Shown here in pieces: positions 1 to 8,015 of a DNA stretch of 27,356 nt. Under the pieces are notes generated by a model. It was not told the origin of the DNA. It made no database searches and saw only the letters and a program-made list of their open reading frames with translations. Both the position numbers and the translations under genes were made by a program. The stretch's first letter is position 1. Each line of letters starts with the position of its first letter. Source of the stretch: CACKLF01 sp002725175 (GTDB lineage Bacteria; Pseudomonadota; Alphaproteobacteria; Rhodobacterales; Rhodobacteraceae); NCBI GenBank assembly GCA_002725175.2, contig PBQX02000028.1, positions 1-27,356 on the forward strand, written 5' to 3'.

Positions 1-45
1 GCCTTTCAGCGCGAGGTCGTCGATATCTGCGGATGCCTCGATGAC
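1..45. other. Probable foreign or chimeric sequence at the window edge
   Basis: The first 50 bases hold 29 G or C, whereas bases 61-110 hold 16. On the minus strand one frame is open from about base 57 to the edge and reads like a GC-rich gene (CFVIEASADIDDLALKG), with 12 of its 16 codons from TTC onward ending in G or C. This differs from the AT-rich codons next to it. The ABC ATPase frame loses its family character at the same point. The likeliest reading is a chimeric read or assembly join. A short recombination edge is possible but less likely. Confidence 0.55.
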
Positions 46-1034
46 GAAACAGTTATGTTTTTAGCCTCTGCGCTACATTCAACTTTATAATAAGTAGTTT
101 CACCAAAATATGAAGCGTCTGCTATAATTCCAGAAATTAATCCTTTTTTATCACTGGTGTTAGGTACTATTGAAATTCTTTCAGGCCTTATCCCTATAGC
201 AATTTTATTTTCTGTGAGGTCTCCAAAAACTTGAGATCTTGAAATAGTCAATGGGCCAAGGATATCAGAGTTAATTCCAATTTCATTCTTTGCTTCCATC
301 ACAGTTCCATTAATAAAATTCATTGCTCCGATAAAAGACGCCACCCTTTGAGAGGTTGGCCTTTCATATAACTCTCTTGGAGATGCTACCTGTTCAACCT
401 TCCCATCAAACATAACGGCAACCTTGTCACTCATAGTAAGAGCTTCCTCCTGATCGTGAGTAACCAAAATAAAAGTAATTCCAACTGCTCGTTGCAAATG
501 GCGCAATTCTAATTGCATTTGTTCTCTAAGTTTTTTGTCCAATGCAGATAAAGGCTCGTCAAGCAATAATACTTTTGGTTTTAGAATAAGGGCTCTAGCT
601 AATGCTACACGTTGCTTTTGCCCTCCTGATAAAGCATTTGCCGACCTTTGATTTAACCCCGATAATCCCACAAGCTCAAGGACCTGATTTATCATTTCCT
701 CTTTTTCGGTTTTAGATATACTTTTCTTGCGCAAACCATAAGCCACATTTTGTTCTACATTTAGGTGAGGAAAAATTGCGTAATTTTGAAAAACCATGTT
801 TGTTGGTCTTAAATTTGGCTCCACACCATCCATCGGTTTATTATCAATTAACAAATTACCCGAGCTTGGACGCTCAAAACCTGCGATAAGTCTTAATAGT
901 GTTGTTTTTCCACATCCTGAAGGTCCTAGCAAAGAGAAAAACTGTCCCTGATCAATTTCCAGTGACACTCCATCAACTGCATTAACAGCTCCAAAACTCT
1001 TACTGATATCTTGCACTTCTACTAATGTGGTCAT
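6..1034 (-). CDS. potA: Spermidine/putrescine-type ABC transporter ATP-binding protein (PotA-like), 3' end probably artefactual
   Basis: ATPase of an importer for polyamines or similar cationic compounds, acting on the inner face of the membrane with the PotB and PotC proteins encoded just upstream. Visible motifs are Walker A GPSGCGKT (residues 37-44), Q-loop VFQNYAIFP (Q83), signature LSGGQ (135-139), Walker B VLLLDEP (155-161) and switch H193. A TOBE-type tail begins near residue 240 (GIRPERI at 281-287). The 342-residue product is short: after about residue 330 the TOBE pattern stops and the last dozen residues come from the GC-rich edge, so the true C-terminus is probably missing. The ATG is preceded by AAGGAAA and lies 24 bases after potC. 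Family assignment is firm. The transported substrate is not known; iron or betaine-like compounds cannot be excluded. Confidence 0.85.
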   Translation of the reverse strand: MTTLVEVQDISKSFGAVNAVDGVSLEIDQGQFFSLLGPSGCGKTTLLRLIAGFERPSSGNLLIDNKPMDGVEPNLRPTNMVFQNYAIFPHLNVEQNVAYGLRKKSISKTEKEEMINQVLELVGLSGLNQRSANALSGGQKQRVALARALILKPKVLLLDEPLSALDKKLREQMQLELRHLQRAVGITFILVTHDQEEALTMSDKVAVMFDGKVEQVASPRELYERPTSQRVASFIGAMNFINGTVMEAKNEIGINSDILGPLTISRSQVFGDLTENKIAIGIRPERISIVPNTSDKKGLISGIIADASYFGETTYYKVECSAEAKNITVSSSRHPQISTTSR

Positions 1035-1058
1035 TTTTTGTTTTCCTTATTAATGTGG

Positions 1059-1856
1059 CTACAAAACAGAATTTTTAGAGTTAGCAGCTCGTCGCCTAAA
1101 ATACTCACTGAGAGAAAGTAAGATTAACGACACTANTAAAAGAACAGTGCCCAAGGCCATAGTAGTAGGTAATTTTTTTGGAAATCGGAATTGAGCCCAA
1201 ATATAAACTGGCAGTGTCGTTTCTGTACCNGTTAAAAAGAAAGCTATTATGAATTCATCTAAAGAAAGTGTAAAACCAATCAATAGACTTGCCATTATTC
1301 CAGGAAAAACCAANGGTAAAATTACTCTATAAAACGTNCCAAATTGATTTTCGCCCAAATCCATTGATGCCTCTTCCAAGCTTATGTCCAAATTACTGAA
1401 AGCAGAATTCATAATTAGGATTGAGAATGGCATAATTAATAATGTATGGCCTAAAACAACACTCCAAAGATTTAGAGGCAAGCCTAGCTGTATAAGCACA
1501 ATTAGGAGTGCCACTCCAACAATTATCTCAGGCAAGACCAAAGGTGCCAAAATAAACGTTAGCGAAATTTGCTTTCCTGTGAAATCATATCTTGTAGCCG
1601 CACGTGAAGCCAAAACACCCAAAGTCGTGGCAAGAATACTTGATGACACTGCTACAATGAGGGAATTTTTTAGGGCTTNATGCAAAGTTTCTTGATACAG
1701 TAAGTTTTCAAACCAATTTGTGGTAAACCCACTAAGGGGAAATGCAATAATTTGGCTTGCATTAAAGGAAAAAAGTGGAAGAAGCANAGCNGGTGCGTAA
1801 AGAAAAATCAAATACGTATATGCGAAAATCTTTAGATACTTTGTNGATCTAGACAT
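1059..1856 (-). CDS. potC: Spermidine/putrescine-type ABC transporter permease (PotC-like)
   Basis: Second inner-membrane permease of the importer, 265 residues, a normal length for PotC. It has an N-terminal membrane helix (about 9-29) and several further hydrophobic segments. The cytoplasmic EAA loop, which docks on the ATPase, runs from about 160 to 186 (EEASMDLGENQF). The segment LSLDEFIIAFF after it is typical of PotC/YdcV proteins. The start ATG lies one base after the potB stop (TAG T ATG on the minus strand), implying translational coupling. Six codons contain N. The family call is confident. Substrate is unknown because no periplasmic binding protein gene lies in the window. Confidence 0.85.
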   Translation of the reverse strand: MSRXTKYLKIFAYTYLIFLYAXAXLLPLFSFNASQIIAFPLSGFTTNWFENLLYQETLHXALKNSLIVAVSSSILATTLGVLASRAATRYDFTGKQISLTFILAPLVLPEIIVGVALLIVLIQLGLPLNLWSVVLGHTLLIMPFSILIMNSAFSNLDISLEEASMDLGENQFXTFYRVILXLVFPGIMASLLIGFTLSLDEFIIAFFLXGTETTLPVYIWAQFRFPKKLPTTMALGTVLLXVSLILLSLSEYFRRRAANSKNSVL

Positions 1857-1857
1857 A

Positions 1858-2721
1858 CTAGTATCTCCTCAAATGTTTTCTATTAACTAAAACAAAAACA
1901 ATTGAAATAAAGGCTACAATCATTAGGGAAGATACTGATAAAGCAGCAGCTAAGGGAGCATTATTAGCTTTTGAAAACTGGACTTGGATCATATTGGCAA
2001 TCATTAATCCATCAGTGCCTCCTACGAGTTTTGGAGTGATATAATCTCCAACCGTAGGGATAAAAATTATCAATGCAGCTCCAACAACACCCGGTGCCGA
2101 TAGAGGNAGAACTACTCGAAAAAATTGATGAAATGGCCCATCGCCCAAATCTCTGCTTGCTTCTAGCAAAGACCTATCAATTTTTTCCAAAGAAACAAAG
2201 ATCGGTAGAATAGCAAATGGTGCCCATCCATGAGTTAATGCTATAACAACAGCATTTGCATTATAAAGGATAAAAGTCAGCGGTTCTGTAATCATTTCAA
2301 GCCAAAGTAAAAATGAATTTAATACACCATTATAACCCAAAATTACTTTCCACAGAAACATGCGAAGTAGATAACTAGTCCAAAAGGGTATTGTAATTAG
2401 AAATAACCAGAGTGCTTTTCTTTCGCCTCCATGAAAGGAAATAAAGTANGCCATAGGATACGCCAAAAGAACCGTAAAAAATGTCACCGTTAGGGATATG
2501 GCCAGTGAACGCGAAAAAAGTAACTGGTAAACTGGTTGAGTAAAAGCCTCAATATAATTATTTAAAGTAAAGGTTCTATCCAGAANCAGGTAATCTTGGG
2601 TCCAAAAGCTTAATAAAAGCATCATAGTCAAAGGAGCTGCGAGCAANAAAATACTGAAAATAAACGGAGTTGATAGTAATCTCCAACCCTTCTTTGTTTC
2701 TGGTTTTATATTTAAGATCAA
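1858..2721 (-). CDS. potB: Spermidine/putrescine-type ABC transporter permease (PotB-like)
   Basis: First inner-membrane permease of the importer, 287 residues. Hydrophobic segments start near residue 17. IPFWTSYLLR (111-120) and IPTVGDYITPKLVGG (221-235) are characteristic of PotB-type permeases. The EAA loop is at about 186-211 (LLEASRDLGDGPF). The start appears to be TTG at 2719-2721, preceded by GTGAG at suitable spacing; no in-frame ATG gives a better N-terminus. It lies 37 bases downstream of the Rieske oxygenase gene on the same strand and is coupled to potC. PotB and PotC should form the heterodimeric channel energised by PotA. Confidence 0.85.
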   Translation of the reverse strand: MILNIKPETKKGWRLLSTPFIFSIXLLAAPLTMMLLLSFWTQDYLXLDRTFTLNNYIEAFTQPVYQLLFSRSLAISLTVTFFTVLLAYPMXYFISFHGGERKALWLFLITIPFWTSYLLRMFLWKVILGYNGVLNSFLLWLEMITEPLTFILYNANAVVIALTHGWAPFAILPIFVSLEKIDRSLLEASRDLGDGPFHQFFRVVXPLSAPGVVGAALIIFIPTVGDYITPKLVGGTDGLMIANMIQVQFSKANNAPLAAALSVSSLMIVAFISIVFVLVNRKHLRRY

Positions 2722-2758
2722 ATTAATCTCACTTTATTATTTGAGCGAATAGAATAAC

Positions 2759-3931
2759 TTAATTCTCTTTAGCTAAAAGTTCGGCGTTAGTCACTGAAAT
2801 TTTGCCAAGGCCTGGTGGTTCGTCAAGGCCAATAACTGGTAGCATTGTCCTAAGTGCATCATGATAATCTCTAACACCTTTTTCAAGGTCAGAAAAAAAC
2901 GACCCTTCATATGCACTAGATCTAGGAGCTTCATTTAACCAAACACTAAGCTGATTGTCCTCTTCTACAGCTGAATTATCTATTCTACCAGATAGAAATC
3001 GAAGTGCCTTAAGTGCTCTACTTTCATTATTTCTTTTGTAAACTGCGGATCTTATCTGAGTTTCATTGTACTTTAGTGGGATCTCCTGATAGAAAATTAC
3101 AGAGTCAGGATAGAAACCAAAAACAGCATTAGGAAAGATACCAATATACAACCACTGCCTGGGAAGTTCAGAATATGGTTCTTCAAGCTGCTCCAAAATT
3201 TTTCTATATTTTTTTACAGTCCAAAGCTTTGAAGGTTTCTTATTAATTTCTCCAACTGAAACTGTAGACCAATAGTGATAATCCTCGTCCCAATAATTTT
3301 CACCATATAAATCATGAAGCCCTGGATGTGCCTGCGCCACATGATACCCTTCGTTATCAACATCTCTAACAGTCTTCCAGTTTATAGATAAACTTTCAGA
3401 TAAAGAGATTTTTGAAGCAGAAATTATATTTTCCGTATCATACAGTTCAAATTTGTCTTTGTGCCTTTGAAGAATATCGGATGCTTTTGGATAATTACTG
3501 GGTTGGAATCGAACGAAATAAAATCCCATAAATTTATCTAGCTCAATAGGTTTGAGTCCCCATTCATTTCTATCAATTGAAGGGAAAGTTTCGGATCTTG
3601 AAGGGCCTCTTAATGTACCATCTAAATTATAAACCCAGGCATGAAAGGGACAAGTTATTACATTCTTACAATTTCCTCTTTCCCCAACAACTAATCGAGA
3701 CCCTCGATGTCTGCAGAGATTATGAAAAGCTCTGATCTTCTTGTCTTGGCCTCTCACAAGAAGTGCTCGCTCTCCAAGCATATCATATGTTATGTAATCT
3801 CCAACTTCTGGCAAATCACTCTCATGACAAGTCAACTGCCAATTTTTCTTGAAAATGTTAACCGACTCTAACTCGAATAATTCTTCGTTATTATAAGTCC
3901 AGCCCGGCAATCCTGATCGATTAAAACTCAT
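2759..3931 (-). CDS. Rieske non-heme iron oxygenase, alpha subunit
   Basis: Oxygenase component of a two-component Rieske enzyme, 390 residues, cytoplasmic. The [2Fe-2S] ligands are C73, H75, C94 and H97 (CRHRG and CPFH). The mononuclear iron site is H197 and H202 (GYHVAQAH) with D325 in EEDNQL. The residue that links the two centres aligns as E194 in DNEGYH; a glutamate here is known from carnitine oxygenase CntA, whereas naphthalene dioxygenase has aspartate. That and the polyamine-type transporter downstream hint at a quaternary amine or betaine substrate, but this is inference and an aromatic substrate remains possible. No reductase or ferredoxin gene is in the window, so electrons must come from a partner encoded elsewhere. 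The ATG has AGGA upstream. The gene contains no N, unlike most neighbours. Confidence 0.85.
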   Translation of the reverse strand: MSFNRSGLPGWTYNNEELFELESVNIFKKNWQLTCHESDLPEVGDYITYDMLGERALLVRGQDKKIRAFHNLCRHRGSRLVVGERGNCKNVITCPFHAWVYNLDGTLRGPSRSETFPSIDRNEWGLKPIELDKFMGFYFVRFQPSNYPKASDILQRHKDKFELYDTENIISASKISLSESLSINWKTVRDVDNEGYHVAQAHPGLHDLYGENYWDEDYHYWSTVSVGEINKKPSKLWTVKKYRKILEQLEEPYSELPRQWLYIGIFPNAVFGFYPDSVIFYQEIPLKYNETQIRSAVYKRNNESRALKALRFLSGRIDNSAVEEDNQLSVWLNEAPRSSAYEGSFFSDLEKGVRDYHDALRTMLPVIGLDEPPGLGKISVTNAELLAKEN

Positions 3932-3962
3932 CTTAAATCCTTTAATTTATAAAAAGTAACAG

Positions 3963-4841
3963 TTAAAAAATTAAAAGTACAATACTTAAACCGATAAAAA
4001 ATATTCCCAAAATTTCTCTTGAAGACAATTTTTCCTTAAAAAGAAAAAAACCAGCGCCAACAGCGAAAAGCAGCTCAATCTGACCTACAGCTTTCACATA
4101 AGAAACATGTACCAAATTCATTGCTGAAAACCATCCNAATGACGCTAACATTCCGGAAAGCCCAGCAACCCAACCAGTGCGCCAACATGAGAAAACTGAT
4201 ATGAATGAAGTTTTGCTAAATAGGAATAAAATGATTCCAAAAATCAATGTTTGATACAACAAAACATAATTAAGGGTTAATATAGCTCGTATGTAAAATT
4301 CTCCAGAATCTAACGCTAATGTAGCACCGCGATAAAAAACCGCTGAAAAGGAGAACATTAGACCACAAAGCAAACCAACCAAAGATCCCCAATTAAATAA
4401 ACCTTCATTAAGCTTAGTTTTTGAAATCANGATTAGACCAATTATACCTGNAAGGATAGCCNCTAGACCAAACAGACTTACTGTCTCTTGAAGAATCAGA
4501 AAACCAATTCCGACTGAGATTAATGCCTCTGTCTTTTTAAAAGCTCCACCGACAGCAAATTTTTTTAACGTAAACAAATATATGAGCAAGATTGTGGCAA
4601 GAATTTGGGCACTGCCTCCCAAAACTGCAAAGATCAAAAATTTCCCATTAGCCTTCGGTACATGAGTATCAAATCCCTCTTTTAAGAGGAACGAAATNGC
4701 TAAGCATAAAGGCANGGCATAAAAAAATCTCACAAAGCTAGAAGCAAATATATCCAATTCACTTAATAAATTTTTTTGCACCACTGATCGAATATTTTGG
4801 AAAAACGCNGCCCCTATAGCAAAAAATACCCAAGTTTCCAT
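3963..4841 (-). CDS. EamA/DMT-family inner-membrane transporter
   Basis: A 292-residue hydrophobic protein with about ten predicted membrane helices in two similar halves, the pattern of EamA (drug/metabolite transporter) proteins. The N-terminal half ends near residue 140 and the second half contains a GLLCGLMFSFSAVFYRGATL helix. These carriers export or exchange amino acids, nucleotides or other small metabolites; the substrate cannot be read from sequence. Its ATG overlaps the stop of the upstream acyl-CoA ligase gene by one base (TAATG), so translation of the two is probably coupled. The Rieske oxygenase gene follows after 31 bases. It may export a product or excess intermediate of the operon's pathway. 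Confidence 0.75.
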   Translation of the reverse strand: METWVFFAIGXAFFQNIRSVVQKNLLSELDIFASSFVRFFYAXPLCLXISFLLKEGFDTHVPKANGKFLIFAVLGGSAQILATILLIYLFTLKKFAVGGAFKKTEALISVGIGFLILQETVSLFGLXAILXGIIGLIXISKTKLNEGLFNWGSLVGLLCGLMFSFSAVFYRGATLALDSGEFYIRAILTLNYVLLYQTLIFGIILFLFSKTSFISVFSCWRTGWVAGLSGMLASXGWFSAMNLVHVSYVKAVGQIELLFAVGAGFFLFKEKLSSREILGIFFIGLSIVLLIF

Positions 4842-6466
4842 TAGGCGAATTTCTCAACTAAGCGTTCTCTCAGCTTGGTCTTTTGCACCTTNCCAGTAGA
4901 TGTTTTCGGAAGGTTTTCATAGAAAATTTTTTTTGGAATTTTATATGAAGCTAGATTTTCCCTGCAGAATTCTGTTAACTCCGATTCACTCAAAATTTCA
5001 TTATTCTGAAGCTCTACAAAAGCACAAGGAACTTCCCCCCATTTTTCATTTGCCATCGCGACAACTGCGCAGGCAGAAACCAAGGGGTGAGATGATATAC
5101 AATTTTCTATTTCAATTGACGATATATTCTCTCCTCCAGAAATAATTATATCCTTTTTACGATCCTTTAATTCTATATATCCATCCGTATGAATTACTGC
5201 CAAGTCCCCGGTATGAAACCAACCATTATCAAAAGCCTCATCAGTTGCATCTATATTTTTTAGATACCCCTTCATTGTAATATTACCTCTTAGAAGTAGT
5301 TCGCCTATTGTTTTACCATCCCAAGGAATACTCTCTCCCGTTTTAACATCAATGACATTAATATCCTCTTGAACTAAATATTCTATTCCCTGTCGAGCTT
5401 TCAGGTTTGCCTGATCGTCTAGGGGTAAGTGGTCCCANTCCTCTTTCCAAGTCGACACAACGCAAGGTCCATAAACTTCAGTTAAACCNTAAACGTGNGT
5501 TACTGAGAANCCCAATTTTTGCATCGCCTTTAAGGTCTTTGGTGGTGGTGGGGCTGCTGCAGTCATAACTTTACACTCTTTTGACAAAGTGATTTGGCGA
5601 TCTGAAAAAGCTTCTATAACTAANTTNAGTACAATTGGCGCACCACACATGTGATCTACTTTATATTTCTCAATAGCCTTATATATTGATCTTCCTTCAA
5701 CTNTTCTTAAGCACACATTNGTGCCAGCCTTGGCTGCTATAGTCCATGGNAAGCACCAGCCATTACAGTGAAACATAGGCAGTGTCCAAAGATATACCGG
5801 GTGAACATTCATATCCCACTCTAGTGCATTTCCAAGTGCATTCAAGTAAGCTCCCCTATAATGGTATAAGACCCCTTTAGGATTACCAGTGGTACCTGAT
5901 GTATAGTTAATTGAAATTGTATCCCATTCGTCGCCAGGGTTTGAATCAAAACCTTCTAANGGGTTAGAACTAATAAACTTTTCATAATCGAGACCTTTCG
6001 AAGGTTCCAACTCTTGGAAATATTTATCCTTNATTAGAATAACCTTTATTTGCATCTTGGATATTTCAATAGCCTTATTGGCAGTCGCAAGAAATTCTGT
6101 ATCTACAAATAAAATTTTTGTTTCAGAATGAGATAAAATATAAGCTATTGTTTTTGCATCAAGCCGATAATTTATAGCGTTTAGAACTAGCCCAGCCATT
6201 GGAATGCCAAAATGTGCTTCATAAAGTTCAGGGGTATTAACTGCTATAAACCCTACAACATCTCCTCTTTCTAGACCTTCTGATTTAAGTGCAGATGCCA
6301 GTTTTTTACATCGCTCAAATGTTTCAGACCAAGAAAACTTAATATCTTCATAAACTATAGAAAGCCTATTAGGAAAAACTTTTGCCGTTCTCCTTAAAAA
6401 TGATATAGGATTCAAGCTAACATAATTGGCTGAAACCTTATCAAAGCTTTTATTATCTTCTAGCAT
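4841..6466 (-). CDS. AMP-forming acyl-CoA synthetase (medium-chain / DmdB-like)
   Basis: Activates a carboxylic acid to its CoA thioester through an acyl-adenylate. The 541-residue protein has the ANL-family motifs in order: P-loop YTSGTTGNPKG (188-198), the GLTE core (327-330), TGD (419-421), the hinge DRKKDII (435-441), SGGENISS (443-450) and the catalytic lysine near the C-terminus (K526 in TSTxKVQK). Length and motifs fit the medium-chain acyl-CoA ligase group that includes 3-methylmercaptopropionyl-CoA ligase DmdB (about 540 residues); the exact acid is not determinable. It is the first gene of the six-gene minus-strand unit and overlaps the EamA gene by one base. Its ATG lies only 11 bases past a strong terminator hairpin and has no obvious ribosome-binding site. 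About a dozen codons contain N. Confidence 0.85.
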   Translation of the reverse strand: MLEDNKSFDKVSANYVSLNPISFLRRTAKVFPNRLSIVYEDIKFSWSETFERCKKLASALKSEGLERGDVVGFIAVNTPELYEAHFGIPMAGLVLNAINYRLDAKTIAYILSHSETKILFVDTEFLATANKAIEISKMQIKVILXKDKYFQELEPSKGLDYEKFISSNXLEGFDSNPGDEWDTISINYTSGTTGNPKGVLYHYRGAYLNALGNALEWDMNVHPVYLWTLPMFHCNGWCXPWTIAAKAGXNVCLRXVEGRSIYKAIEKYKVDHMCGAPIVXXLVIEAFSDRQITLSKECKVMTAAAPPPPKTLKAMQKLXFSVXHVXGLTEVYGPCVVSTWKEXWDHLPLDDQANLKARQGIEYLVQEDINVIDVKTGESIPWDGKTIGELLLRGNITMKGYLKNIDATDEAFDNGWFHTGDLAVIHTDGYIELKDRKKDIIISGGENISSIEIENCISSHPLVSACAVVAMANEKWGEVPCAFVELQNNEILSESELTEFCRENLASYKIPKKIFYENLPKTSTXKVQKTKLRERLVEKFA

Positions 6467-6477
6467 ATGTTCTAAAC

Positions 6478-6514
6478 AAAAAAAAACTAGCCTACCAAAA
6501 TTGATAAGCTAGTT
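6478..6514 (-). terminator. Rho-independent terminator after the small conserved gene
   Basis: Read on the minus strand, AACTAGC (6514-6508) pairs with GCTAGTT (6491-6485). Five more pairs, including two G-U pairs, extend the stem inward (6507-6503 with 6496-6492) around a six-base loop. A run of nine T follows (6486-6478, two of them in the stem). There is no T-run on the plus-strand side, so it works for minus-strand transcription. It separates the 100-residue gene from the ligase-transporter operon and may also act as an attenuator for that operon. Confidence 0.8.
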
Positions 6515-6539
6515 CCAGCATTTCATAACTTTTTAATTA

Positions 6540-6842
6540 TTAAGCNGCAGCCTGCCTCTCACTTTCCTCACGGGACAGTGCCACAGATGTTCTNATNCCT
6601 TTTTTCACGAAATCCATCATGCCGTTTATGCATCTCTCACTAGGATCNATACCGGCACACATTAACACCTCTCTACCGTCCCTTGAACGTGCCCACCTTG
6701 CAATCTGCTCTTCACCATTTCCATATTTCTTATCGTCCGCGATCGCGTCATCTAAAGCAGCTAAAACTACTGCAGCAAATAATCGTTGAGCTCTTGCACC
6801 CTGGTCATTGTTAATAACAGCCGTATCAATAAAATCAAACAT
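6540..6842 (-). CDS. Small conserved protein of unknown function (DUF6280-like)
   Basis: A 100-residue soluble protein with no signal peptide. It matches, from memory, a short protein family widespread in Rhodobacterales (I recall it as DUF6280), with the conserved core LDDAIADDKKYGNGEEQIAR at about 30-49 followed by WARSRDGREVL, and an RTSVALSREESER segment near the C-terminus. Its function is unknown. The DDAIADDKKYG and RSRDGRE stretches are highly polar, which suggests a cytoplasmic binding role, but this is only inference. The ATG has AGAGG about ten bases upstream. A strong terminator follows the stop, so it is probably a monocistronic gene downstream of recR. Four codons contain N. Confidence 0.7.
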   Translation of the reverse strand: MFDFIDTAVINNDQGARAQRLFAAVVLAALDDAIADDKKYGNGEEQIARWARSRDGREVLMCAGXDPSERCINGMMDFVKKXXRTSVALSREESERQAXA

Positions 6843-6993
6843 ATTTAAAAACCTCTAAATTCGAATGAACTAAACGCCAAAAACTATCATCATCAGTATT
6901 TGTAAAATCATCTCTTACACTGAATCATAATAATTTTTCTGTTCTCGGAAGGTGTTATAAAACATACCTCGATACAAAAGTAAAGTTATTTAT

Positions 6994-7596
6994 CTAAAAA
7001 TCCTTTCGAGCGGTAAGCGCGGCTGATATTGTACCTTCATCAAGATAATCCAATTCGCCACCTATCGGAACTCCCTTAGCTAAAGAAGTAACCTTAATNT
7101 TGGTGTCCTTAAACAAATCAGCAATATAATGCGAGGTAGTTTGCCCNTCCAATGTTGCGTTTAAAGCAAGGATCAATTCCTTTTCACCGNTTTCCGCTAA
7201 AACTCTTNTCNGTAANTCTATAATATTTATTTCCTCTGGCCCAATAGATTCAATTGCTGAAAGAGTGCCNCCCAAGACATGAAATACCCCTTTAAAACTT
7301 CTAGTTCTTTCAATTGCCCANAGNTCACTGACGTCCTCTACCACACATATTAAATTCTTATCCCTCTTGGGATCTAAGCATATTTTGCAAACTTGATCAG
7401 TGCAGGCATTCCCACATGTCTCACAAAGCGAAACATTTTCAAGAACATTTTTAATGGCCATATAAAGGGGCCTCAAGATAAGATCTTTCTTTGTTAGCAA
7501 AAATAAAGTTGCTCTTCTTGCTGACCTAGGACCTAAACCTGGCAGTTTNCCTAGCATAGAAATCAATTTNTCAATTGGATCAGAATTATCCACNAT
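6994..7596 (-). CDS. recR: Recombination mediator protein RecR
   Basis: RecR works with RecF and RecO to load RecA on gapped DNA. About 200 residues, the family's normal length. Visible features are a helix-hairpin-helix with KLPGLGPRSARR (about 17-28), a zinc finger with cysteines near 58, 61, 70 and 73, and a TOPRIM domain beginning with CVVEDV. The C-terminus has the conserved TSLAKGVPIGGELDYLD. The open frame reaches back to 7656 inside ybaB, but homology starts at about 7596. There the codon is ATN (base 7594 is unread), so ATG at 7596 is likely, with GTG at 7593 as the alternative. AGGAAG about 14 bases upstream, overlapping the ybaB stop, is the probable ribosome-binding site. Confidence 0.92.
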   Translation of the reverse strand, partial: XVDNSDPIXKLISMLXKLPGLGPRSARRATLFLLTKKDLILRPLYMAIKNVLENVSLCETCGNACTDQVCKICLDPKRDKNLICVVEDVSXXWAIERTRSFKGVFHVLXGTLSAIESIGPEEINIIXLXXRVLAEXGEKELILALNATLXGQTTSHYIADLFKDTXIKVTSLAKGVPIGGELDYLDEGTISAALTARKDF

Positions 7597-7612
7597 TANT
7601 TTTCTACACTTC

Positions 7613-7960
7613 CTAAAATAGTTTATCTTTGATAGCGTCCGGCAAGTCCATCCCATCAGTTATCTTAGACATTTCGCTCTTAGTCCTTTCTACAGCCTTT
7701 CCCTGCGCATCTTTTATTGCTGCAACAATCAAATCTTCTATGACCTCCTTTTCTGAAGGATTCAATATTGATGNGTCAATATTAAGCCCTTTAACAATAC
7801 CTTTAGCATTTGTTTTTGCCTGAACTAATCCTCCACCCGACTCACCGACTATCTCTATTTGCTCAATCATCTTTTGAGCATCAGCCATTTTTGATTGCAT
7901 TTCTTGAGCCTGCTTCATCATCTTGGCCATATCACCAAGTTGCCCTAACCCTTTAAACAT
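7613..7960 (-). CDS. ybaB: YbaB/EbfC family nucleoid-associated protein
   Basis: Small DNA-binding protein, 115 residues, of the YbaB/EbfC family, which forms dimers and is usually encoded between dnaX and recR, as here. The N-terminus has MAKMMKQAQEMQSKMADAQK (12-31), the typical Met/Gln-rich amphipathic helix. The middle has the conserved GGGLVQAKTNAKG, and the C-terminal helix carries EDLIVAAIKDAQ. The ATG at 7960 is preceded by GGGAGA at good spacing. It lies 55 bases after dnaX and 16 bases before recR on the same strand, consistent with one operon. The precise cellular role of the family (nucleoid structure, possibly repair) is not settled. Confidence 0.92.
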   Translation of the reverse strand: MFKGLGQLGDMAKMMKQAQEMQSKMADAQKMIEQIEIVGESGGGLVQAKTNAKGIVKGLNIDXSILNPSEKEVIEDLIVAAIKDAQGKAVERTKSEMSKITDGMDLPDAIKDKLF

Positions 7961-8015
7961 AAGTTTTCTCCCATATATTTTTCAGTTTAGTATTTCTCTT
8001 AATGTCTAATTTANC

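Noticed and set aside
7597..7656. Longer RecR frame starting at ATG 7656 inside ybaB
   Set aside because: The extra 20 residues have no RecR character and are out-of-frame ybaB sequence; starting at 7596 gives the normal family length and a ribosome-binding site.
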